Program-made: the position numbers and the translations under genes
Shown here: positions 45,279-54,368 of the stretch, piece after piece
How the letters are laid out: the number at the start of each line of letters is the position of its first letter
Position numbering within the stretch: position 1 is the first letter of the stretch
Notes under the pieces: generated by a model
Seen by the model: the letters and a program-made list of their open reading frames with translations, nothing else
Databases searched by the model: none
What the model was told of the DNA's origin: nothing
Source of the DNA: Ruminococcus sp. zg-924
GTDB taxonomy: Bacteria > Bacillota > Clostridia > Oscillospirales > Acutalibacteraceae
DNA: 57,661 bases
Reading direction: 5' to 3'
Assembly (NCBI RefSeq): GCF_024433635.1
Contig: NZ_WNJZ01000017.1
Coordinates: 1 to 57,661, forward strand

Positions 45279-45306
45279 AAAAAACCGCCTAAAACAGCGG
45301 TTTTTT
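45279..45306. terminator. Hairpin terminator in the SleB-ABC gap
   Basis: AAAAAACCGC and GCGGTTTTTT form a 10-bp stem with an 8-nt loop and T6 on either strand. It lies about 210 nt past the ABC gene stop on the minus strand. The rest of the 45307-45513 gap is AT-rich and shows no gene. Confidence 0.65.
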
Positions 45307-45513
45307 CAAACATTTTCCTTTAATTTTAATGAATTTTCCCTATAATTAGGTTACAGACACGTAATCATTTGTGAAAATAGCCAAAATCCGAAAAGCACAG
45401 TTATTTGTGCAATACTAACATAATTATATGTGGTTTTTTGTTATTTTGTTCATATAACAGGCGGTTTGTTAATCTTTTCACAATACGCTTTACCACACTG
45501 AATTACAACTTTG

Positions 45514-47250
45514 TTACGATTTAGCAAACTGGCTGTTATAAAGCTGAGCGTAAAATCCGTTTTGCCTCAAAAGCTGCGAATGTTTGCCCTGCTCTATCAC
45601 ATTTCCGTCCTTCATCACAAGTATTATGTCAGCCTCTTTTATCGTTGACAGCCTGTGAGCAACAACAAAGCTTGTCTTGCCCTGCATCATCTTATTAAAC
45701 GCAAGCTGAACCCTCTGCTCTGTAAGCGTATCAATACTGCTTGTCGCCTCGTCAAGTATCAGCATAGGAGGATTTGACAACATTACCCTTGCAATGCACA
45801 AAAGTTGGTTTTGCCCCTGTGACAAATTACCGCCGTCCTCGGTAATTACCGTGTCATAGCCGTTTGGCAGGTGCATAATAAATGAATGTGCATACGCCGC
45901 CTTGGCAGCCGCAATAATCTCCTCGTCAGTTGCGTCCTCCCGTCCGTAGGCAATGTTCTCCCTCACCGTACCGTTGAACAACCAACTGTCCTGAAGCACC
46001 ATACCAAAGCTTTGGCGTATACTCTCGGTTGTGAGCCTTTCAACAGGCTCTCCGTCAATTTTAATTTCTCCGCTGCAAACATCATAAAAACGCATCAAAA
46101 GATTAATAAGCGTTGTTTTTCCGCAGCCTGTGGGACCGACAATGGCAACACGCTGGCCCTGCTTTACCTTTAGGTTAAAGCTTTTTATAAGCGGTCTGTC
46201 CGGCGTATATGAAAAGCTGACATTATCAAACTCAATATCTCCCTTGACGTTTTCAAGCTCTTTTGCGTTTTCGCTGTCGGGCGTTTTGTTTGGACTGTCC
46301 ATAAGCTCAAACAACCTTGCGCCGCCTGCAATGGCGGTCTGGATTTGTGAAATAACGCCTGTAACCTCGTTGAACGGCTTGGTGTATTGATTTGCGTAGG
46401 TTAAAAAGCAGGAAATCTGACCGACAGTAAGTCCTCCTGCTATTGCGCTGAGAGCACCTATAACGCCTACTGCGGCATACACTATGCCGTTTACAAAGCG
46501 TGTTGACGGGTTTGCAAGAGATGAAGCGAACTGCGCATTTTTGCCGCAGATATAAAGCTCGTCATTGAGCCTTTTGAATTCCTGCTCGTTTTTCTCCTCC
46601 ATTGAAAATGACGAAACAACCTTCTGATTTCCTATCATCTCTTCAACAAAGCCGCTTATCTCGCCCTGAGTGCGCTGCTGCTTTGAAAACATTTTCGCCG
46701 ATAATCGAGCTATGCCTGCTGCAACAAAAAGCGACAGAGGCGTTACAAGCACAACTACAACGGCAATTTTAAAGTTTATTGCAACCATAAAGCCTAATGT
46801 GCCTACAATGGTAATAATTCCCGAAAAAAGCTGAGTTACACCCTGCAAAAGTCCGTCGCCGACAGCGTCAATATCATTAATAATGCGGCTTATAATATCG
46901 CCGTGAGCGTTTGTGTCAATATATGCAAGCGGCACGTTGTTGAGCTTTTTATATGCGTCAATTCGCATATCACGCACCGTATAGTAGCTCACCCTGTTGA
47001 TACACAAACTCATAAGCCACTGAAAAAGCGAAACACCTGCGGTTGTGCAGATAAGCCCTATAAGAATTTTTGCGACAGAAACAAAATCGACATTTCCCTT
47101 TCCAATAATATAGTCTATTGCCTGACCTGTAAGCACAGGCCCTAAAAGCGTAAGACAAACGCTGATAACAGCAAACAAAAACGCACCAATAAGATAGCTC
47201 TTGTACTTTGATGTATAGCCTAAAATTCTCTTTACTACACCCCTGTTCAT
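45514..47250 (-). CDS. ABC exporter half-transporter, catalytically intact NBD
   Basis: 578 residues: six-helix membrane domain (1-~320), then an ATPase domain. Walker A is GPTGCGKTTL, the signature is LSQGQ (variant of LSGGQ), Walker B with catalytic Glu is LILDEATSSID, and the H-loop is VVAHRLSTI. It pairs with the upstream half-transporter, whose NBD is degenerate, as in the TM287/288 and BmrCD heterodimeric drug exporters. The genes overlap by one base. Substrate unknown: drugs, lipids or peptides are all possible. Confidence 0.9.
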   Translation of the reverse strand: MNRGVVKRILGYTSKYKSYLIGAFLFAVISVCLTLLGPVLTGQAIDYIIGKGNVDFVSVAKILIGLICTTAGVSLFQWLMSLCINRVSYYTVRDMRIDAYKKLNNVPLAYIDTNAHGDIISRIINDIDAVGDGLLQGVTQLFSGIITIVGTLGFMVAINFKIAVVVVLVTPLSLFVAAGIARLSAKMFSKQQRTQGEISGFVEEMIGNQKVVSSFSMEEKNEQEFKRLNDELYICGKNAQFASSLANPSTRFVNGIVYAAVGVIGALSAIAGGLTVGQISCFLTYANQYTKPFNEVTGVISQIQTAIAGGARLFELMDSPNKTPDSENAKELENVKGDIEFDNVSFSYTPDRPLIKSFNLKVKQGQRVAIVGPTGCGKTTLINLLMRFYDVCSGEIKIDGEPVERLTTESIRQSFGMVLQDSWLFNGTVRENIAYGREDATDEEIIAAAKAAYAHSFIMHLPNGYDTVITEDGGNLSQGQNQLLCIARVMLSNPPMLILDEATSSIDTLTEQRVQLAFNKMMQGKTSFVVAHRLSTIKEADIILVMKDGNVIEQGKHSQLLRQNGFYAQLYNSQFAKS

Positions 47251-48977
47251 TACGCCTGCACCTCCTCTGCGCTAAGCTGAGAAAGACAAATCTCTCTGTA
47301 TTCGCTGCACCGCTCAAAAAGCTCCTTATGCACGCCATATCCAACAAGCTCGCCGTCATCAAGCACAAGTATCCTATCAGCGTCCTTTACGGTAGCAACA
47401 CGCTGAGAAACTATAAACACCGTTGTTCCCTCAGTGTTTTTCTTTATAGCGCTTCTAAGGGCATAATCGGTCGCAAAGTCTAATGCGCTTGCACTGTCGT
47501 CAAGAATCAGTATCGGTGCACCTGCAATAATCGCCCGTGCAATAGTCAACCTTTGCTTTTGACCGCCGGAAAAATTCTTGCCGCCCTGAGCAACCTGAGT
47601 TTCTATTTTATTAGGTAGCTTGTCCACAAACTCCTTAGCCTGCGCTATTTCAAGCGCACGGTTCATCTGCTCGTCAGTTGCGTCCTGTTTTCCCCATTTA
47701 AGGTTTGATTCAATTGTGCCGGAAAACAGCACAGCCTTCTGCATTACAACCGAGCATAGCTTTCTAAGCTGCAACAGCGGATAATTCTTAACATTATTTC
47801 CGCCTATGCTTACGCTTCCGCTTGTAGTGTCATAGTACCTTGGAATGAGATTTACAAGGCTTGACTTGCCGCTGCCCGTTGTACCAATAACGCCTACGGT
47901 TTCACCCTTTTGCACAGCGAAGCTTATATTTTTCAGTACATCACCGCCACCGTAGCCAAAGCTGACGTTGTCGAACCTGATGAAGTCCTTATCACTGTCG
48001 AGTGTAAGCTCACTCTCCGAGCCACTCTTGATTGACGGTTCAAGCTCAAACACCTCATTGACCCTTGCAGCGCTGGCAGACGCCTTTGTGAACACAACCA
48101 CAAGATTCGCAACAACAACCATAGCAAGAAGAATCTGCGTCATATAGCTTACAAGAGCAATAATATCGCCGGTTTGCAACTGACCTGTATCAACAAGGCC
48201 GCCTCCGAACCATACTATTGCAACAATAGCAAGGTTTGTTATCGCATAGGTAAGAGGGCTTAAAAGAGCTGACAGCACACCAACATTCTGCGCTGTTTTT
48301 GCAAGCTCTTCATTTGCATCATTAAATCTTTGCTGCTCCTTGTCCTCCTTGTGAAATGCCCTTATAACCCTTGCACCGGAAAGACCCTCTCTTGAGATAA
48401 GCGAAAGCCTGTCAAGACGCTTTTGAATAAGCTTAAAAAGCGGAACACTTTTACTCATTATAAAGTACAGAACAAGTGCGATAAGCGGAGATGCAACTAA
48501 GAAGATAAGCGAAAGCTTAAGATTAATTGTAGTAGCCATAATCATAGCACCTACAACAAGGAACGGCGCACGGATAACAAGGCGAATAAGCATAGCCACA
48601 GCATATTGAAGCTGGTTTATGTCATTCGTCATTCTTGTAATAAGTGAAGGAGTACCTATCCTGTCTATCTCTGTAAAGGACAAAGTGTTGATATGGTGGA
48701 AAAGCTCATTTCTCAGCTTAGTTCCACTGCCCTGCGATGCTATTGACGCACTTTTTTGGCAAACAAGCGCACTGCACAAACCGACAGCACCGAGCAGAAT
48801 CATTACGCCACCCTGTCTAAGCACATACCCTGCGTCGCCGCTGCTTACACCTATGTCGATTATATCAGCCATAACAAGCGGCACAATAAGCTCAAAAATT
48901 GCCTCCAAAAGCTTGCAGGCAGGGCCTATTGTAAGCTGCAACTTGTAATCCTTTAGATATTTAAGCAATTTAAACAT
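47250..48977 (-). CDS. ABC exporter half-transporter, degenerate NBD
   Basis: 575 residues: six membrane helices, then an ATPase domain. Walker A GTTGSGKSSL and signature FSGGQ are normal, but Walker B reads LILDDSASALD (Asp replacing the catalytic Glu) and the H-loop reads IVSQRVATV (Gln replacing His). These are the two substitutions of the non-hydrolysing half in TM287/288-type heterodimers. First gene of the two-gene operon. Confidence 0.9.
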   Translation of the reverse strand: MFKLLKYLKDYKLQLTIGPACKLLEAIFELIVPLVMADIIDIGVSSGDAGYVLRQGGVMILLGAVGLCSALVCQKSASIASQGSGTKLRNELFHHINTLSFTEIDRIGTPSLITRMTNDINQLQYAVAMLIRLVIRAPFLVVGAMIMATTINLKLSLIFLVASPLIALVLYFIMSKSVPLFKLIQKRLDRLSLISREGLSGARVIRAFHKEDKEQQRFNDANEELAKTAQNVGVLSALLSPLTYAITNLAIVAIVWFGGGLVDTGQLQTGDIIALVSYMTQILLAMVVVANLVVVFTKASASAARVNEVFELEPSIKSGSESELTLDSDKDFIRFDNVSFGYGGGDVLKNISFAVQKGETVGVIGTTGSGKSSLVNLIPRYYDTTSGSVSIGGNNVKNYPLLQLRKLCSVVMQKAVLFSGTIESNLKWGKQDATDEQMNRALEIAQAKEFVDKLPNKIETQVAQGGKNFSGGQKQRLTIARAIIAGAPILILDDSASALDFATDYALRSAIKKNTEGTTVFIVSQRVATVKDADRILVLDDGELVGYGVHKELFERCSEYREICLSQLSAEEVQA

Positions 48978-49016
48978 TAACTCAACCCTAACTAAATATA
49001 AATTGTAATTCGGCTA

Positions 49017-49069
49017 TCCCTTGGGACAGTAAATTAGAGTTTAGCGGTGCAATCAAAAAACTCTAATTT
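49017..49069. promoter_or_regulatory. Inverted repeats upstream of the ABC exporter operon
   Basis: AAATTAGAGTTT (49031-49042) and AAACTCTAATTT (49058-49069) form a perfect 12-bp dyad with a 15-nt loop. A second small palindrome TCCCTTGGGA lies at 49017-49026. They are 40-90 nt upstream of the first ABC gene and 200 nt upstream of the SpoVB-like gene. They could be a leader stem or an operator; no regulator is adjacent. Confidence 0.4.
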
Positions 49070-49267
49070 TCCACACAAAACTCAAAATCTCATTCATCAA
49101 AATAATAATTCCCGAAAGGAGCAAAATTCTGACAACACTATACTAATACAATTTATTAAGGCTTTCAAGATTATTTTTTCTTAATTTTTTCCTCTCTCGT
49201 AAAATAACCGTAAAACATCTCATATGTCCTTCATATAAATATAAAAAGACACAAAGGAGAACGGAAT

Positions 49268-50836
49268 GTGAGAAAGAGAAGATTTTTTATCAACGCCGCA
49301 ATAATGACAGGCTCGGCACTGTTGTCAAGAACACTGGGAATGGGCTTTCGTGTGTATATGTCGAATACGATAGGCGCAAATGGAATAGGCCTGTTTCAAC
49401 TTATCTGTTCAATTTATTTTTTCTGCGTAACCTTTTCCACCTCCGGAATTACGCTTATAGCGACACGCACCGTTACAGAATGCTTTGCAAGAGGTGAAAA
49501 TGCAAAGGGCAGGCGATTTACATCGTTGTGCCTGTACTCAGCATTAGCATTAAGCCTGACTGCCTCAATTATTCTGTATGTTTTTTCTGTTCCGATTTGT
49601 GACAGCATCCTTGGTGACACAAGGGCTGCACTTTCACTGCGTGTTATGGCGCTTGGACTTCCGTTTTTGGCGCTTTCAGCCTGCTTTAGAGGTTATTTCT
49701 ATGCAAGACGAAAGGCATATATAACGGCGAGCGAGCAGCTTTTAGAGCAGATAGCCGAGATAGTAATATTTGCCGCACTTGCAGGAACGCTTGCACCACT
49801 CGGTATAGAGTACGCCTGCTGTGCCGTTGCACTCGGAGCAACAGGAGCAGAGGTGCTGTCATTTGTATACACATATATTCTCTACCGCCGTGACGTAAGA
49901 AAAATCAAGCCGCAAAAAAACAGTGGAGCAGGTTTTTTCAGCAAGGCTTTATCAATCGGAGTTCCCGTTACGCTCTCATCAACTGTGCGGACAGGACTTG
50001 CAGCCGCAGAAAATGTGCTTATTCCAAGGGGACTTGTCGGCTATGGTCACTCAGTCAACGATTCACTGTCTAAGTACGGCATAATAGCAGGTATGGCTAT
50101 GCCTCTTCTGACATTTCCATCAGCCTTTTTGCTCTCTTTTTCAACGCTGATGATACCGGAGCTTGCTGACGCCGCCGCTACTGTGCGAAAAAGCTCCATA
50201 CGCCATATGACGGAAAAGGTGCTGCGATTTGCCTTTCTCTTTTCGGCGCCTGCCTCTGTGATATTCTTCTTATTTGCCGACAATATCGGCACAATGCTTT
50301 TTAATGAAAGCGAGGTCACCGCTTATATCCGAATACTTGCGCCTATTGTGCCGCTGTTCTATCTCGACTCAGTAATAGACGGTATGCTTAAAGGTCTTAA
50401 CGAGCAGCTTCACTATCTTACATACAATATTATCGACTCCGCCGTTCGTGTTGGGCTGATTACTCTGCTTTTGCCGATTTTCGGAATTAAGGGTCTAATT
50501 GCGGTTTATTTCATCAGCGGCATATTAAACACAGGGCTTAGCCTTATGCGGCTTATCAGGGTTGCATACGTAGATTTTAAAATAGTTGATTGGGTAGTAA
50601 AGCCGATTGCCTGTGCCGCATTGCCCTGCATAATTCTATCTATGCTTCAGCGCATTATGCCGCTTTTTCAAAACAGCCTTTTTACCGTTATTTTCCTGAT
50701 AATCAGCCTTTTGCTATATCTTGTGCTTATATGCGCCGTTGGAGCAGTAAGCAAAGGCGAGCTTGATTTTCGCTCATATATTTCCCCAAGGAAGATAAAT
50801 TTAAGCTCAATGCAAAATAAAAGCCGAACGAAGTAA
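49268..50836 (+). CDS. SpoVB/MurJ-like polysaccharide flippase
   Basis: 522 residues with about 14 hydrophobic segments, of the MVF/MATE-like (MOP) superfamily. The N-terminus INAAIMTGSALLSRTLGMGFRVYMSNTIGANGIGLFQL is typical of stage V sporulation protein B. Related proteins flip lipid-linked peptidoglycan or polysaccharide precursors. SpoVB itself is a cortex-synthesis protein. GTG start with AAAGGAG 9 nt upstream. Confidence 0.87.
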   Translation: MRKRRFFINAAIMTGSALLSRTLGMGFRVYMSNTIGANGIGLFQLICSIYFFCVTFSTSGITLIATRTVTECFARGENAKGRRFTSLCLYSALALSLTASIILYVFSVPICDSILGDTRAALSLRVMALGLPFLALSACFRGYFYARRKAYITASEQLLEQIAEIVIFAALAGTLAPLGIEYACCAVALGATGAEVLSFVYTYILYRRDVRKIKPQKNSGAGFFSKALSIGVPVTLSSTVRTGLAAAENVLIPRGLVGYGHSVNDSLSKYGIIAGMAMPLLTFPSAFLLSFSTLMIPELADAAATVRKSSIRHMTEKVLRFAFLFSAPASVIFFLFADNIGTMLFNESEVTAYIRILAPIVPLFYLDSVIDGMLKGLNEQLHYLTYNIIDSAVRVGLITLLLPIFGIKGLIAVYFISGILNTGLSLMRLIRVAYVDFKIVDWVVKPIACAALPCIILSMLQRIMPLFQNSLFTVIFLIISLLLYLVLICAVGAVSKGELDFRSYISPRKINLSSMQNKSRTK

Positions 50837-50856
50837 CCCTCGTTCGGCATATTTTT
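50823..50856. terminator. Terminator between spoVB-like gene and rny
   Basis: GCCGAACGA and TCGTTCGGC form a 9-bp stem followed by ATATTTTTTATTTT on the plus strand. The left arm lies inside the last codons of the flippase gene. Convergent with rny. Confidence 0.8.
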
Positions 50857-52409
50857 TATTTTGCAAAATGAACTGCTCTGCTCTCACGTATAATATTCAC
50901 CTTAATCTGACCCGGATATTCAAGATCAGACTCAATCTTCTGGCAAATCTCCCTTGACAGAGGTACCATTCTCTCGTCATTGATAACCTCAGGCTTAACA
51001 AGAACTCTGATTTCTCGTCCCGCCTGAATAGCGTAGCAGCTTTCAACGCCCTCAAATGAGGAGGCAACCTCCTCAAGCTTTTGCAAACGCTTTATGTAAT
51101 TTTCAAGGTTTTCACGCCTTGCCCCCGGTCTTGCAGCCGATATTGCGTCGGCAGCCTGAACCAAGCAGGCAACAACTGTTTTAGCCTCAACGTCACCGTG
51201 GTGAGCGTGAATAGCGTGAATAACAGCTTCACTTTCCTTGTATTTGCGGCAAACCTCAACACCAAGCTCAATATGCGAGCCTTCCATTTCGTGGTCGAGA
51301 GCCTTGCCTATATCGTGCAAAAGACCTGCACGTTTAGCTATGGTCGGGTCAAGCCCCAATTCGCTTGCCATCATACCGGCAATGTATGAAACCTCAAGTG
51401 AGTGATTCAAAACATTCTGACCGTAGCTTGTGCGATAACGCAGTCTGCCCAAAAGCTTAATAAGCTCCGGGTGAACACCATTAACGCCTGCCTCAATAAC
51501 TGTTCTTTCGCCTTCCTGTTTGATTGTATGCTCAACATCACGTCTTGCCTTTTCAACCATTTCCTCAATGCGAGCCGGGTGAATTCGACCGTCTGTAATG
51601 AGCTTTTCAAGCGCAACTCTTGCAATTTCTCTTCTTACAGGCTCAAAGCACGACAGCGTAATAGCCTCCGGCGTATCATCAATAATAAGGTCAACGCCTG
51701 TAAGCGTTTCTATAGTACGTATATTACGACCCTCACGACCGATAATACGTCCCTTCATTTCGTCATTCGGCAGTGGAACAACGGATACGGTTGCCTCGGC
51801 AACCTGATCGGCGGCACAGCGCTGAATGGCAAGAGAAATAACCTTTCTCGCCATTTTATCAGATTCCTCTTTGAGCTGCTGCTCATATTCAAGAATCTTT
51901 GTCGCCTTTTCATGTGTCAGCTCATCATCAAGCTGGCTTAACAAATGAGCCTTTGCCTGCTCGGCAGTAAAACCGGAAATTTTTTCAAGAACCTCAAACT
52001 GGCTCTTTTTAACCTTTTCCGCTTCTGCAAAGCGTTCATCGGCTGCTTTTTGCCTTTTTGCAACATTTTCTTCCTTTGCCTCAAGATTTTCCAGTTTTCT
52101 GTCAAGAGTTTCTTCCTTGTTCTGCATTCTTCTCTCCTGACGCTGAACCTCTCTTCTTCTTTCGGCAAGCTCTTTTTCAGATTCGTTTCTAAGACGATGA
52201 AGCTCGTCTTTACCTTCTAATATGGTTTCCTTTTTCTTTGCCTCGGCGGTTTTCATAGCTTCGCTGATAATGCGCTTTGCTTCCTGCTCTGCAGAACCGA
52301 TTTCAGCCTCGGCAATCTTTTTTCTGTGGTTGATGCCCATAAAAAAGCCTACTGCTCCGCATACAACAGCGGCAACCACTAAAAGCAGTATTGCTAACCA
52401 TATTTCCAT
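50856..52409 (-). CDS. rny: Ribonuclease Y
   Basis: Membrane-anchored endoribonuclease that starts mRNA decay in Firmicutes. 517 residues: N-terminal transmembrane helix ([19 protein letters not shown]), a long coiled coil (about 30-190), a KH domain with [17 protein letters not shown], and an HD domain with [12 protein letters not shown] and [17 protein letters not shown] site present. Confidence 0.97.
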   Translation of the reverse strand: MEIWLAILLLVVAAVVCGAVGFFMGINHRKKIAEAEIGSAEQEAKRIISEAMKTAEAKKKETILEGKDELHRLRNESEKELAERRREVQRQERRMQNKEETLDRKLENLEAKEENVAKRQKAADERFAEAEKVKKSQFEVLEKISGFTAEQAKAHLLSQLDDELTHEKATKILEYEQQLKEESDKMARKVISLAIQRCAADQVAEATVSVVPLPNDEMKGRIIGREGRNIRTIETLTGVDLIIDDTPEAITLSCFEPVRREIARVALEKLITDGRIHPARIEEMVEKARRDVEHTIKQEGERTVIEAGVNGVHPELIKLLGRLRYRTSYGQNVLNHSLEVSYIAGMMASELGLDPTIAKRAGLLHDIGKALDHEMEGSHIELGVEVCRKYKESEAVIHAIHAHHGDVEAKTVVACLVQAADAISAARPGARRENLENYIKRLQKLEEVASSFEGVESCYAIQAGREIRVLVKPEVINDERMVPLSREICQKIESDLEYPGQIKVNIIRESRAVHFAK

Positions 52410-52719
52410 CTGAGTGACACCTCCTTAAGTTTTGTTGATTTTTAAAAGTTAATTCAAAGTTCAACAGCCCTGAAGATGCCGTTATTACTCATATTCAATT
52501 GTAAATATACTAAATAAACTCAAAACGGTTTAAAAAAATAAGACCCATCCTATATTACAGACTACTTGCTATATTATGGATTTTTCAAAACTATAATTAG
52601 TTTATCTATATAATAACGGCGCCTAAAAGAGCCGAGCAAAAATGATATACCGCAGTGCGGTTTGGATTATCCTTTTGTATCTGTTTTTGATACCTGATAC
52701 GTATAATATATCCTTTTAT
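52410..52719 (-). promoter_or_regulatory. Long rny leader with long-range inverted repeat
   Basis: About 300 nt separate the promoter from rny. TAATAACGGC (52611-52620) and GCCGTTATTA (52478-52487) are perfectly complementary over 10 bp and could enclose a 123-nt domain. A second small stem ACCGC-ACT-GCGGT lies further upstream. I see no ORF and cannot match a known riboswitch. In other bacteria rny-type and RNase E mRNAs are autoregulated through leaders. Confidence 0.4.
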
Positions 52720-52748
52720 ATTTTAACCTCTATTGGGCAAAAAGTCAA
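52720..52748 (-). promoter_or_regulatory. Promoter of rny
   Basis: -35 TTGACT (52743-52748), 17-nt spacer, -10 TAAAAT (52720-52725). Confidence 0.6.
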
Positions 52749-52931
52749 GCAAGCTAAAGTATTATTTGGTAAAAATTATACTAAATCAAACAAAAGCTTT
52801 GGCATTTTTTAACTTATACATTATATATGATAACACAGAAAAATCATAAAAATTGAACTGCTTTGAATGTCTTTTAAAATATCGGGAAAAATATTGCAGA
52901 AGCAGGGAAACAAAAGTCCTCTATGTCAAAT

Positions 52932-52958
52932 GCTATTATTCCACAGCAGAATAATAGC
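52932..52958. promoter_or_regulatory. Inverted repeat upstream of gapA
   Basis: GCTATTATTC-CACAGCA-GAATAATAGC, a perfect 10-bp dyad, about 55 nt upstream of the gapA -35. No T run, so it is more likely an operator than a terminator. The rest of 52749-53010 shows no gene. Confidence 0.4.
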
Positions 52959-53010
52959 GTGGCACAGACGGATAATTTGAAAATAATGGAAAAATTTTTT
53001 GTTAAATTTT

Positions 53011-53040
53011 TGTCAAACCCTTGTATTCTTCCTTAAAATG
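53011..53040 (+). promoter_or_regulatory. Promoter of gapA
   Basis: -35 TTGTCA (53011-53016), 18-nt spacer, -10 TAAAAT (53035-53040). The predicted start lies at the foot of the hairpin at 53048. Confidence 0.55.
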
Positions 53041-53047
53041 CTTTATC

Positions 53048-53100
53048 ATAGTATTGCTATGATTTATAGATAGCAATACTATTAAAAAGTTTTGCAAAAC
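53048..53100 (+). promoter_or_regulatory. 5'-end stem-loop and palindrome in the gapA leader
   Basis: ATAGTATTGCTAT (53048-53060) and ATAGCAATACTAT (53070-53082) are perfectly complementary over 13 bp with a 9-nt loop. GTTTTGCAAAAC (53089-53100) is a 12-bp palindrome directly before the ribosome binding site AGGAGG. The stem-loop sits at the expected mRNA 5' end, a position suited to stabilising the transcript. Confidence 0.6.
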
Positions 53101-53117
53101 ACAGGAGGTAAATCATT

Positions 53118-54146
53118 ATGTCAGTTAAAGTTGCTATTAACGGTTTCGGCCGCATCGGTCGTCTTGCATTCAGACAGATGTTTGGTGCAGAAGGTTATGA
53201 GGTAGTTGCAATCAACGATCTTACAGATCCTAAGATGCTTGCAGACCTTCTTAAGTACGACACAGCACAGGGCGGTTATTGCGGAAGAATCGGCGAGAAC
53301 CTTCACACTGTTGAGGCCGGCGAGAACTCAATCATTGTTGACGGCAAAGAGATTACAATTTATGCAAAGCCAAACGCTGCTGAGCTTCCTTGGGGTGAAA
53401 TCGGCGTAGACGTTGTACTTGAGTGCACAGGCTTCTACTGCTCAAAGGCTAAGAGCCAGGCTCACATTGACGCAGGCGCTAAGAAGGTTGTTATTTCTGC
53501 TCCGGCAGGCAACGACCTCAAGACAATTGTATTCAGCGTAAACGAGAAGACTCTTACAGCTGACGATACAATCATTTCTGCTGCATCATGCACAACAAAC
53601 TGCCTTGCTCCGATGGCTGATACTCTTAACAAGTATGCTGAAATTCAAAGCGGTATTATGAGCACAATTCACGCTTACACAGGCGACCAGATGATTCTTG
53701 ACGGTCCGCACAGAAAGGGCGACCTCAGAAGAGCAAGAGCCGGCGCTGCTAACATTGTTCCGAATTCAACAGGCGCTGCTAAGGCTATCGGCCTTGTTAT
53801 TCCTGAGCTTAACGGCAAGCTTATCGGTTCTGCACAGAGAGTTCCTGTACCAACAGGTTCAACAACAATTCTTACAGCTGTTGTTAAGGGTTCTGACGTT
53901 ACAGTTGAGGGCATCAACGCTGCTATGAAGGCTGCTGCTTCTGAGTCCTTCGGCTACAACGAGGATCCTATCGTTTCTTCTGACGTTATCGGCATGAGAT
54001 ACGGCTCACTCTTTGACGCTACACAGACAATGGTTTCAAAGATTGCTGACGATCTTTATGAGGTACAGGTTGTTTCTTGGTATGACAACGAGAACAGCTA
54101 CACAAGCCAGATGGTTAGAACAATTAAATATTTCGCAGAGCTTTAA
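53118..54146 (+). CDS. gapA: Glyceraldehyde-3-phosphate dehydrogenase
   Basis: Glycolytic enzyme that oxidises glyceraldehyde 3-phosphate with NAD. 342 residues. Rossmann start [17 protein letters not shown], catalytic Cys in [12 protein letters not shown], and [19 protein letters not shown] at the C-terminus. Codon use is strongly biased, as expected for a highly expressed gene. Monocistronic: no pgk or tpi follows. Confidence 0.98.
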   Translation: MSVKVAINGFGRIGRLAFRQMFGAEGYEVVAINDLTDPKMLADLLKYDTAQGGYCGRIGENLHTVEAGENSIIVDGKEITIYAKPNAAELPWGEIGVDVVLECTGFYCSKAKSQAHIDAGAKKVVISAPAGNDLKTIVFSVNEKTLTADDTIISAASCTTNCLAPMADTLNKYAEIQSGIMSTIHAYTGDQMILDGPHRKGDLRRARAGAANIVPNSTGAAKAIGLVIPELNGKLIGSAQRVPVPTGSTTILTAVVKGSDVTVEGINAAMKAAASESFGYNEDPIVSSDVIGMRYGSLFDATQTMVSKIADDLYEVQVVSWYDNENSYTSQMVRTIKYFAEL

Positions 54147-54183
54147 TTAATTGCTATTAATTCAGAGTTAACTGAAATATTTT

Positions 54184-54215
54184 GGGCGGCACATTGTGCC
54201 GCCCATTTTGTTTTA
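54184..54215 (+). terminator. Terminator after gapA
   Basis: GGGCGGCAC and GTGCCGCCC form a 9-bp GC-rich stem with a 3-nt loop, followed by ATTTTGTTTT, 38 nt past the gapA stop. Confidence 0.85.
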
Positions 54216-54321
54216 TTAAAAGCAAGAATTCCGTTATAGCTTACCGGTCATAGAAAGCTCTTTTTCTATTGCTATAATCTCGTGTCAAATTTAATTTTAC
54301 CAAAATTTTTAGCCACTATAT

Positions 54322-54358
54322 AAAAAGAAGAGCGCTCCTTTTGGAGCACTCTTCTTTA
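54322..54358 (-). terminator. Terminator after the acyl-CoA synthetase gene
   Basis: AAAGAAGAG(c)GCTCC and GGAGC(a)CTCTTCTTT form a long stem with a TTTT loop, T-rich on the minus-strand exit, 11 nt past the stop. It can also act on the plus strand. Confidence 0.75.
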
Positions 54359-54368
54359 TTTTATGCTG

